From positions 3,844,001 to 3,908,000 of the forward strand of contig NZ_CP079946.1 of assembly GCF_019968905.1 (NCBI RefSeq): a stretch of 64,000 nt of DNA, written 5' to 3'. The stretch comes from Corallococcus sp. EGB (lineage in GTDB: Bacteria; Myxococcota; Myxococcia; Myxococcales; Myxococcaceae). This document shows, piece after piece, positions 6,928-16,600 of this stretch. The notes under the pieces are model-generated. The model saw only the letters and a program-made list of their open reading frames with translations, made no database searches and had not been told where the DNA came from. Numbering within the stretch: position 1 is the first letter of the stretch; each line of letters opens with the position of its first letter. The position numbers were made by a program, and so were the translations under genes.

Positions 6928-8732
6928 TCTATGACGCGCAGACTGTCGATTCGTGCACCTGGCCGGACACGCCCGAGGGCCGGATGGCCCGGGACTTCAT
7001 CGTGCCGCTGGTGAAACACGGCAGCACGGCGTACGTCACCGACCGGACCACCTTCCAGGTGCTGGCGCTGGACGGGCTGCGCCTGCCGCTGGCCGTCAAT
7101 GACGCGGAGTATGAGAACTCCGCGCTGCACTCCACCTTCTCGCGCTACATCACACTGCAGATGACGGGGGTGACGGCGGAGGCGTTCGGTGCGGCGCGCG
7201 CGGCGGTGATGCGCGGCGCCATGCACTCGGTGGGGGCGCTGCTCAAGGCGGCGGGCATCAACAAGGTGGTGCTGGTGGACCACTGGCTGGTGCTGCGCAA
7301 CCTCCACTCGCAGCCCACCGGTGAGCAGGTGGATCGCATCACCGCGTTCCTGACGGAGCGGTTCCCGCACCACGCCATCGTCTTCTGCGCGCTCAACCCG
7401 GCCGGCTACGCGCCGCTGCTCAACACGCTGGTGGAGCGGGGCTACGGGCTGCTCTACGCAGCGCACACGCGCATGACGCTGCCCCTGCAGGAGGTCAGCA
7501 AGCAGGTGCGGGAGAACCGGCGGCGCGACGCGCGGCTGCTGGAGGCGGCCGGCTACCACGTGGTGGACGGGCGCGAGGTGCCGGACTGCGAGCCCCGGCT
7601 GGAGGAGCTCTACCGCGCGCTCAACGGCGGCAAGTACCACACCAACCTCCAGTTCACCCAGGAGTGGTACCGCTGGACGCTGCGTCAGGGCCTGCTCACC
7701 TACAAGCTGGCGGTGAAGGACGGGCGGGTGGACGGCTTCTATGCCCACCACGTCAGCCAGGGCGTCCTCTTCTCCCCGCTGTTCGGCTACGACCTGGCGC
7801 TGCCGCAGGAGCTGGGGCTGTACCGGGGGCTGGTGTTCCAGCTGATGAACGACGCGCTGGACGTGGGCCTCACCATCGAGCTGGGGCCGGGCGCGGATCC
7901 GTTCAAGAGCATGCGCGGCTCCGTGCCGGTGCCCCGCTGGAGCGCCGTCTACACGGAGCACCTGGCCGGCCCGCGCCGCCTCGCCTGGCGCGCGCTCCAG
8001 CGCTACGCCAACGACGCCGTGCGGCCGCCCACGGTGGCCATGCTGCGCAAGGTGGACGGCGACGCGGTGGTGGGCTTCGGGCCGCCCCGGACGCCCCTGG
8101 TATCGCCCCTGGGGCAGACGCCGCTGGAGGCGGCGCGCAAGGTGCGCGAGCAGCTGGACGCGCTGGAGGCGGCGCTGGACGCGGCGGCGAGGCTCCCCGG
8201 CGAGGCGCGGCTCCAGGCCCTGTCCCCGCTGTCACAGACGCTGCACAACTGGCCCCAGCCCATGTCGCGCGTGGTCGCGCTGCGCGAGCGGCTGACGAAG
8301 CTGGAGCACGAGGCGCGCCGCAAGCCCGCCGAGCCCCAGGGTCCCACCCCGGCGGAGCACGCGCGGCGGTTGCTGGAGTCCGCCACGCGCTGGGGCGACA
8401 CCGCGCTGGTCGCCGCGCACCTGGGCGAAGCGACCGCGCCGCACCTCAAGGCGCTGGTGGAGGCCCTGCGGGGCGCGGCCGGCAGCGTGGGCGTGGTGCT
8501 CACCGCCACGCGCGGCGACAAGGTGGTGCTGGTGACGGCGGCGAGCGCGGCGCTGCGCGGCCTGGGCCTGGACGCGGGGCAGCTCATGGCTGCGGCGGCG
8601 CCGTGCGTGGACGGCAAGGGGGGCGGGTCGCCGGACGTGGCCTGGGGCGGGGGCTCGCGCGCGGACGGCGTGGACGCGGCGCTGGACGCGGCGCGCGGCC
8701 GCGTGCGCACGCACCTGGGTATCGAGTCCTGA
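6921..8732 (+). CDS. GNAT/Fem-like acyltransferase fused to AlaRS C-terminal (DHHA1) domain
   Basis: A 603-residue two-part protein. Residues 1 to about 385 look like a double-GNAT Fem/BioF2-type N-acyltransferase: a RENRRRDARLLEAAGY segment, the LYRALNGGKYHTN helix, then VKDGRVDGFYAH, PLFGYD, and GADPFKSMRG near the end. Residues about 410-470 form an alanine/arginine-rich helical linker. Residues about 475-600 match the C-Ala/DHHA1 domain of alanyl-tRNA synthetase, including its glycine-rich motif (DGKGGG around K566, followed by PDVAWGGG). In AlaRS this domain binds the tRNA elbow, and Fem-family enzymes take amino acids from aminoacyl-tRNA, so a tRNA-dependent aminoacyltransferase is inferred. 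The start is supported by the paralogue, which also begins MxLYDA. It lies 7 bp before that paralogue and upstream of the NRPS. Confidence 0.75.
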   Translation: MSLYDAQTVDSCTWPDTPEGRMARDFIVPLVKHGSTAYVTDRTTFQVLALDGLRLPLAVNDAEYENSALHSTFSRYITLQMTGVTAEAFGAARAAVMRGAMHSVGALLKAAGINKVVLVDHWLVLRNLHSQPTGEQVDRITAFLTERFPHHAIVFCALNPAGYAPLLNTLVERGYGLLYAAHTRMTLPLQEVSKQVRENRRRDARLLEAAGYHVVDGREVPDCEPRLEELYRALNGGKYHTNLQFTQEWYRWTLRQGLLTYKLAVKDGRVDGFYAHHVSQGVLFSPLFGYDLALPQELGLYRGLVFQLMNDALDVGLTIELGPGADPFKSMRGSVPVPRWSAVYTEHLAGPRRLAWRALQRYANDAVRPPTVAMLRKVDGDAVVGFGPPRTPLVSPLGQTPLEAARKVREQLDALEAALDAAARLPGEARLQALSPLSQTLHNWPQPMSRVVALRERLTKLEHEARRKPAEPQGPTPAEHARRLLESATRWGDTALVAAHLGEATAPHLKALVEALRGAAGSVGVVLTATRGDKVVLVTAASAALRGLGLDAGQLMAAAAPCVDGKGGGSPDVAWGGGSRADGVDAALDAARGRVRTHLGIES

Positions 8733-8739
8733 GCCGACC

Positions 8740-10566
8740 ATGATCCTCTACGACGCGACGACCATCCACACAGCTCCCTTCCCCGACACGGCGGAGGGGC
8801 GCGGCCTGAAGCGCTTCCTCGTCCCGTTGGTCCAGCACGGCCCCGGGCCGTGGTTCGAGGACCGCGCGCGGATGTTCGTGCTGGGGCTGGACGACCTGCT
8901 CATCCCGCTGTCCGTCACCGACGGCACCTTCGGCAACTCGGTGCTGCATTCGGTGTATGAGCGCTTCATCGGCAGCCAGCGCAAGGCCATCCGGACCGGA
9001 AACTGGAAGCCCCTGGCCGGCTTCGCCGCCAGCAGCGCGCTCTGGGGCGTGGGCACGGTGATGAAGACCCTGCGCCTGGACAAGGCCGTCCAGGTGGACT
9101 GCTGGCCCAGCCTGCGCAACGCGGGCGCGAACCTCACGGCGGACCAGGCGCGGCGGCTGACGGAGTTCCTCACCACGCGCTTCCCGGACCACGCCCCCTA
9201 CTTCCTCGCGGTGAACCCCGTCACGCACGCGGCCCTGCTCAACCACCTCAGGGCGCAGGGCTACGACTTCGCGTACATGACGCACACACGGATGCTGCTC
9301 CCCTTCGAGCCGGAGCTGGAGCGGCGCGCCCGGGAGAACCGGCGGCGCGACGCGCGGCTGCTGGAGCCGTCCGGCTACCGCTTGGTGGACGCCCGGGAGC
9401 TCCCCGGGTGCGCGCCCCGGCTGGCGGAGCTGTACCGGCGGCTGCACCGGGAGAAGTACACCACCAATCCGCCCATCAGCGTCACGTACATGGAGGAGAT
9501 GCTGGCGGGCTCGCTGCTGGACGTGCGCGCGCTGGTGAAGGACGGCCGCGTGGACATGTTCTACGCCACGCACGTGGCCAACGGCGTCATGTTCTCGCCC
9601 GTCTCCGGCTACGACACGTCGCTGCCGCAGGAGGTGGGCCTGTACCGGTTGATCAACAACCTGCTGATGCGCGACGCACAGGCGCGGGGTGTGACGCTGG
9701 AGACCGGTGGCGGCGCGGACCCCTTCAAGACGCTGCGCGGGGACCGGCCGGTGCCGCGCTACAACGCCGTGTACCTGCGCCACCTGCCGGCCTGGCGACA
9801 CACCCCGTGGCGGCTGGCGATGAAGGTGGGCAACGAGCAGCTGCTGCCCTTCAGCCGCAAGCGCCTGCATGCCGTGGACGGCGAGGCGAACGTCGTGGGC
9901 TTCGACCGCGTCCCGGAGGTCTTCGCGCCCACCCTCCCCACGCCCCGCGAGGCCACGGCGCGGCAGGCGCAGGAGCTGACGGAGCTGGAGCAGCAGCTGG
10001 CACGGACGGAGGCCCTGGCCGGCAACGAGCGCGTGCGGCACCTGGGCGCGCTGCGCAAGCGCCTGGAGGACGAGCAGCTGCCGCCCGCGCGAGTCGCGCC
10101 CCTGCTGGAGCGCTGGGAGCACCTGTCGCAAGCGCCCCAGGCCGACAAGAAGGAGAAGCGCAAGGCGCAGCGGGCCGCGCGCGCGGAGCTGGCGCGGCGC
10201 CTGCTGGAGACCGCGACCACCGTGGGGGACACGACCGTGGTGTGTCACCACCTGGGGGACGGGCTGGACTTCCAGCCGCGCACCCTGGCGGAGCAGCTGC
10301 GCAAGGGGACCGGCTCCATCGCGGTGGCGCTGACGTCCACGCGGGAGGGCACCCTGGAGCTGGTCACCGCGCTGGCGCCGCCGCTGGTGGCGCGCGGCCT
10401 GGAAGCACGGCGGCTGCTGGAACAGATGGTCCCCGCGGGGGTTGCCAGTGGGGAAGGGGGGGCGGAACTGGCCTGGGCGGAGGCGGTCCTCCCCGATGAC
10501 GACGTGCGCGCGGTCCTGGAGCGGGCCCGCACGGTCCTTCATACCCGGCTGTCCATTCCGACGTAG
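8740..10566 (+). CDS. Second GNAT/Fem-like acyltransferase with diverged AlaRS C-terminal domain
   Basis: A 608-residue paralogue of the preceding protein, colinear from MILYDATT to the C terminus. It shares the ARENRRRDARLLE segment, LYRRLHREKYTTN, SGYDTSLPQE and GADPFKTLRG. The linker (about residues 400-485) is lysine/arginine-rich and strongly helical. The C-Ala-like domain is present, but its glycine-rich motif has decayed to ASGEGGAELAWAEA, so GKGGG is lost, hinting at altered or lost tRNA contact. ATG 8740 follows the previous stop by 7 bases. The two genes are a tandem duplication that has since specialised (inference). About 76 bp separate it from the NRPS start, so all three may be one transcript. 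Confidence 0.7.
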   Translation: MILYDATTIHTAPFPDTAEGRGLKRFLVPLVQHGPGPWFEDRARMFVLGLDDLLIPLSVTDGTFGNSVLHSVYERFIGSQRKAIRTGNWKPLAGFAASSALWGVGTVMKTLRLDKAVQVDCWPSLRNAGANLTADQARRLTEFLTTRFPDHAPYFLAVNPVTHAALLNHLRAQGYDFAYMTHTRMLLPFEPELERRARENRRRDARLLEPSGYRLVDARELPGCAPRLAELYRRLHREKYTTNPPISVTYMEEMLAGSLLDVRALVKDGRVDMFYATHVANGVMFSPVSGYDTSLPQEVGLYRLINNLLMRDAQARGVTLETGGGADPFKTLRGDRPVPRYNAVYLRHLPAWRHTPWRLAMKVGNEQLLPFSRKRLHAVDGEANVVGFDRVPEVFAPTLPTPREATARQAQELTELEQQLARTEALAGNERVRHLGALRKRLEDEQLPPARVAPLLERWEHLSQAPQADKKEKRKAQRAARAELARRLLETATTVGDTTVVCHHLGDGLDFQPRTLAEQLRKGTGSIAVALTSTREGTLELVTALAPPLVARGLEARRLLEQMVPAGVASGEGGAELAWAEAVLPDDDVRAVLERARTVLHTRLSIPT

Positions 10567-10642
10567 CCGCAGTCCTTTCGCGACAACAGCCAGACCCCTT
10601 GAGCGACCGGCATCCCCGGCGCCCGCAGCGAGGTGCGTTCCC

Positions 10643-13600
10643 ATGCCGATGACCCCGGAAGAGAAGCGCGCGAAGCTGGCCCGGCTGCTGGCGGAGAAGG
10701 CCCGGGTGGCGCGCAGGGCCCCCGCGTCCTTCTCCCAGGAGCGGATGTGGTTCCTGGAGCAGTGGAGCCCCGGCAGCGCGCTCTTCAACATGCCCGCGGT
10801 GGTGCGCCTCACGGGCGCGCTGGACCCGGACGCACTGGGACGGGGCCTCCAGTCCCTGGTGGAGCGCCATGAGCCCCTGCGCACCACGCTGCGCGAGGAG
10901 GAGGGGCGGCCCGTCCAGGTCATCGCCCCGTCGCTCGTGCTGAAGCTGGAGCGCGAGGACCTGCGTGGCGTGCCGGAGGCGGGGCGCGAAGCGCACGCGT
11001 GGAGGGCCGTCACCCGCGACGCCCAGCGCCCCTTCGTCCTGTCCGAGGGACCGCTGGTGCGCGCCACGCTCTACGCGCTGGCGGAAGAGGAGCACCTGCT
11101 GCTGCTCAACCTCCACCACGCCATCGCGGACGGCTGGTCCATGGGCGTGCTGGTGCGTGAGTTGGCGGCCGTCTACGCCGCGGCGCGGGCGGGCACGAGC
11201 GCCAGGCTGGAGGCGCTGCCGTTGCAGTACGCGGACTTCGCGGCGTGGCAGCGCGCGACGCTCCAGGGCGAGGCGCTGGAGTCCCAGCTGTCCTGGTGGC
11301 GCGGGAAGCTGGATCCCGACGCGCGCCTGGAGCTGCCGGCGGACAAGGCGCGGCCGGCGACGCTGGGCTCGGCGGGCGCCCGGCAGTTCCTCACGCTGTC
11401 GCGGGAACTCACCCAGACGCTGCGGGACTTCAGCCAGCGCCACGGCACCACGCTCTTCGTGGTGTGGGTGTCCGCATTCCTGTCGCTGGTGTACCGCTAC
11501 ACGGGGCAGGAGGACGTGGCGCTGGGCACGCTGGTGTCGGGCCGGGACCGCGCGGAGCTGGAGGGGCTCATCGGCCTGTTCATCAACACCCTGGTGCTGC
11601 GCACGCCGCTGTCCGGCGGGCTGCGCTTCCGCGAGCTGATGGCCCGGGTGGGCGACACGGTGTCAGAGGCCCAGGCGCACCAGGGCGTCCCGTTCGAGAA
11701 GCTGGTGGAGACGCTCAAGCCCGAGCGCAGCTCCAGCCACCTGCCGCTGTTCCAGGTGATGGTCATCCACCAGAACGCGCCCGGCGCGGTGCTCCAGCAG
11801 GAGGGCCTCACGCTGGAGGTGCTGCCCGTCACCACCGACACGACGAAGCACGACCTCACCCTCTACGCCACGGAGCTGCCCCAGGGCCTGCGCCTGTCCG
11901 CCGAGTACAGCACCGACCTGTTCGAGGCGCCCACCCTGGCACGGCTGCTCGCGCACCTGCGCACGGTGCTGGTGGGCGCGCTGGCCGCGCCGGACACCGC
12001 CCTGCGCGATTTGCCCCTGCTCTCCGAAGAGGAGCGCCGGCAGCTCCTGGTGGACTGGCACGGCGCGCGGCAGGTGTACCCGGAGCAGGAGGACCTGGCG
12101 TCGCTCGTCGAGGCGCAGGTGGCGCGCACACCGGACCGGGTGGCGCTCGCGTTCGGGGACGCCACGCTCACCTACGCGCAGCTGGATGCGCGGGCCAACC
12201 AGCTGGCGCACCGGCTGCGGGAGTGGGGCGTGGGGCCGGAGTCGCGCGTGGGCGTGTGCCTGGAGCGCTCGCTGGAGCTGGTGGTGTCACTGCTGGCGGT
12301 GCTCAAGGCGGGCGGGGCCTACGTGCCCTTCGACCCGGGCTACCCGGCGCAGCGCCTGACGTGGATGTTCCAGGACGCGCGCCCCACGGTGCTGCTGGCG
12401 CAGGAGCACCTGGTGCCCGGGCTGCCGCCCCACGGGGCGCGCGTGGTGTGCGTGGACGCGGAGGCGGAGGTGCTGTCGCGCCTGCCCGCGCATGCGCCCG
12501 CGCGTCAGACGCTGCCGGACGCGCTCGCGTACATCATCTTCACCTCCGGCAGCACGGGCCGCCCCAAGGGGGCGATGAACGCGCACCGGGGCGTGTGCAA
12601 CCGCTTGCGCTGGATGCAGACGGAGTACCGCCTGGGCGCGGACGATGGGGTGCTCCAGAAGACGCCCTTCAGCTTCGACGTGTCGGTATGGGAGTTCTTC
12701 TGGCCGCTGATGACGGGCGCGCGGCTGGTGATCGCCCGGCCTGGCGGTCACCAGGAGCCCGCGTACCTCGCGCGGCTCATCCGCGAGGCGGGCGTCACCA
12801 CGCTGCACTTCGTGCCGTCCATGCTCCAGGTGTTCCTGGAGGAGCCGGAGGCGCGCGGCTGTGCGTCGCTGCGCCGCGTGGTGTGCAGCGGCGAAGCGCT
12901 GCCCCTGGAGCTCAAGGAGCGCTGTCTCCAGGTGCTGCCGCACGCGGGCCTGCACAACCTCTACGGCCCCACGGAGGCGGCCGTGGACGTGACGTACTTC
13001 GCGTGCACGCCCGGCGACGGCCGGCGCTCGGTGCCCATTGGCCGGGCGGTGGCGAACACGTCCATCCTCATCCTGGACCCGGTGTTCCAGCCGGTGCCGG
13101 TGGGCGTGGCCGGGGAGCTGTACATCGGCGGCGTGCAGGTGGGGCGCGGCTACCAGTCCCGGCCGGACCTCACCGCGGAGCGCTTCCTCCCGGATCCGTT
13201 CAGCGCCCTGCCTGGCGCGCGGCTGTACCGCACGGGGGACGTGGCGCGCTGGCTGCCGGACGGCGAGGTGGAGTACCTGGGCCGCGCCGACTTCCAGGTG
13301 AAGGTGCGCGGCCTGCGCATCGAGCTGGGGGAGATAGAAACCGCGCTGGAGCAGCACCCCACCGTGCGCCAGGCGGTGGTGCTGGCCCGCGAGGACGTGC
13401 CCGGCGACAAGCGGCTGGTGGCCTACGTCGCGGGCCGGGCCGGGCAGACGCTGGACGTGGACGGGCTCAAGGCGTCGCTCCAGGCGAGGCTGCCGGAGTA
13501 CATGGTGCCCACGGCCTTCGTGGTGCTGGACGCGCTGCCGCTCAGCCCCAACGGCAAGGTGGATCGCAATGCGCTGCCCGCGCCTACGCTGGAGCGCGCG

Positions 13601-16600
13601 GCGCAGGAAGCGCGCGTCCCGCCCCAGACGCCCACGGAGGAGGTCATCGCCGCGCTGTTCGGGGAGCTGCTGGGGGTCGCGGACGTGGGCGCGCGGGACG
13701 ACCTGTTCCGGCTGGGCGGCAACTCGCTGCTGGCCACGCGCGTGCTCGCCCGGCTGCGCGCGCGCTTCGGCGTGGAGCTGCCGCTGCGCGTCCTCTTCCA
13801 GCACCCCACCGTGCGGCAGCTCGCGCGGTGCGTGGACGACGCGCGCGCGGGCGCCGCGGCCCCGGTGGAGCGCGCCGCCCCGGTCCAGGAGCGCCACCCG
13901 GTGCTCCCGCTCACCGAGGACACCGCGCCGGAGGACACCGGCGGCCCGCCCGCGCTCAATCCCGAGGCCCCCGTCCTCTCCGCCGAGGAGCGGCACCGCG
14001 TGCTGGTGACCTGGAACGACACCGCGAAGGACTTCCCTCGCGACGCGTGCCTGCACCACCTGGTGGAGGCCCAGGCACGGCGCACGCCGGACGCGGTGGC
14101 TGTGGTCGCCGGCCCGGTGCGGCTCACCTACCGCGAGATGGAGCAGCGCGCCGGGAGCCTGGCGCGGCGGCTGCGGGCCCTGGGCGTGGGCCCGGAGGTC
14201 CGCGTGGGCCTGTGCGTGGAGCGCAACGCCGACATGGTCGTGGGCATGCTGGGCATCCTCAAGGCGGGTGGGGCGTACGTGCCGCTCGACCCCACGTACC
14301 CGCGGGAGCGGCTGGCCTTCCTGCTGGAGGACGCCCGCGGCCCCGCGCTCGTGGCGCACGCGCACCTGGTGCCCGCGCTGCCCGCGCACGGCTGCCAGGT
14401 GGTGTGCCTGGAGGACGACGCGGAGCCACTGGGCCAGGCGTCCCCGGACGCGTCGCTCACGCTGTCGCCCCTGCCGGAGAACCTGGCCTACCTCATCTAC
14501 ACGTCGGGCAGCACCGGGCGGCCCAAGGGCGTGGCCATCCCGCACCGCGCGGCGGTGGCCTTCCTCACCTGGGTGCACGGCGTGTTCTCCGCGGAGGAGC
14601 TCCAGGGCGTGCTCGCGTGCACGTCGCTCAACTTCGACCTCTCCGTCTTCGAGGTCTTCGCTCCGCTCACCCGGGGAGGCCGCGTCATCCTCGCGCGCAA
14701 CGCGCTGCACCTGGCGGAGCTGCCCCAGGCGTCGGAGGTGACGCTCGTCAACACCGTGCCCTCCGCCATGGCGCAGCTGTTGCGGCTGGGGGCGCTGCCG
14801 CCCTCGGTGCGCACCATCAACCTGGCGGGCGAGGCGCTGCCCGCGTCGCTCGCGCGGCAGGTGTTCGACACGCCCACGGTGCAGCGGCTCTACAACCTCT
14901 ATGGCCCGTCGGAGGACACCACCTACTCCACCTTCGCGCGCGTGCGCCCGGGAGAGGTGCCGCCCATCGGCAGGCCGCTGTCCAACACCCGCGCCTACGT
15001 GCTGGACGCGGACCTTCGGCCGGTGCCCGTGGGCCAGCCCGGGGCGCTGTACCTCGCGGGCGAGGGCCAGTCGCGCGGCTACCTCCACCGGCCGGACCTC
15101 ACCGCGGAGCGCTTCCTGCCGGAGCCCTTCGGTCCGCCGGGCTCGCGCATGTACAAGACGGGGGACCGCGTGCGCTACCGCCCCGACGGCGCGCTGGAGT
15201 ACCTGGGCCGCGACGACTTCCAGGTGAAGGTGCGTGGCTTCCGCATCGAACTGGGGGAGGTGGAGGCCGCCGTGCAGGCCGCCCCCGGCGTGCGCGAGGC
15301 CGTGGTGCTGGCGCGCGAGGACGTGCCCGGCGACAAGCGACTGGTCGCCTACGCCGTCGCCCGGGACGGGCAGACGCTGGACGCGGCGGCGCTCAAGGAC
15401 GGGCTGCGCCGCACGCTGCCGGAGTACATGGTGCCCACGGCCTTCGTGGTGCTGGACGCGCTGCCGCTCAACTCCAACGGCAAGGTGGACCGCAAGGCGC
15501 TGCCAGTCCCCGTCCTGGAGCGCGCGAGCCCCCGTCCCTACGAAGCCCCCCACACGCCCACGCAGCAACTGCTCGCGGGCCTCTGGCGGCAGCTGCTGGG
15601 CGTGGAGCGCGTGGGGCTCACCGACCACTTCTTCGAGCTGGGGGGCCACTCGCTGCTCGCGACGCAGGTGGTGTCGCGGCTGCGCGCATCGCTGCGCGTG
15701 GAGCTGCCGCTGGAGGCCTTCTTCCACGCGCCCACGCTCCAGGCGCTCGCCGCGCGGGTGGACGCCGCGCGCGAAGCAGGGGACGCTTCCTCCGCCGTGC
15801 CGCCGCTGCTGCCGATGCCGCGGACGGGCCGGCTGCCGCTGTCCTTCGCGCAGCAGCGGCTGTGGCTGCTGGACCGGCTGGAGCCTGGGAGCAGCGCGTA
15901 CACCATCCTCGCGGCGCTGCGCCTCACCGGGCCGTTGCACACCCGGGCGCTGGTGAGGAGCTTCCACGCGCTGCACCAGCGCCATGAGAGCCTGCGCACC
16001 GTGTTCCGCGAGGACGCGCAGGGCCCGCTGCAGGTCATCCTGCCGGAGCTGCCACCGGCGCTGGGCTTCGTGGACCTGGGCGGCGTGCCGGAGGCGGAGC
16101 GGGAGCGCGAGGCGTTGGCGCTCGCGGCGGCCCAGGCGGAGGTGCCCTTTGACCTGGCCCGGGGGCCGCTGGTGCGGGGCCTGCTCGTGCGGCTGGGAGC
16201 GCGGCACCACCTGCTCGTGGTGACGCTGCACCACATCATCTCCGACGGCTGGTCCTCCGCGGTGCTCACCCGGGAGCTGTCGTCCCTCTACCACGCCTTC
16301 AGCGCGGATCAGCCGCCCTCGCTGCCCGCGCTCCCGCTCCAGTACGTGGACTACGCGCTCTGGCAGCGGGCGTGGCTGACGGAGGACGTCCTCGCGTCGC
16401 AGCTGGCGTACTGGCGCCGGCAGCTCGCGGGGGCGCCCGCCGCGCTGGAGCTGCCCACGGACCACCCGCGCCCCGCCGTGCAGACCTTCCGGGGCGGGCG
16501 CGTGCCGGTGCGGCTGGGCCTGCCGCTGTCGGAGTCGGTGAAGGCGCTGGGCCACCGCGAGGGCGTCACGCCCTTCATGGTGCTGCTCGCCGGCCTCCAG

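Noticed and set aside
11245..15987. A 1580-codon + strand frame
   Set aside because: It is a shifted frame of the NRPS, Ala/Gly/Arg-rich, without domain motifs.
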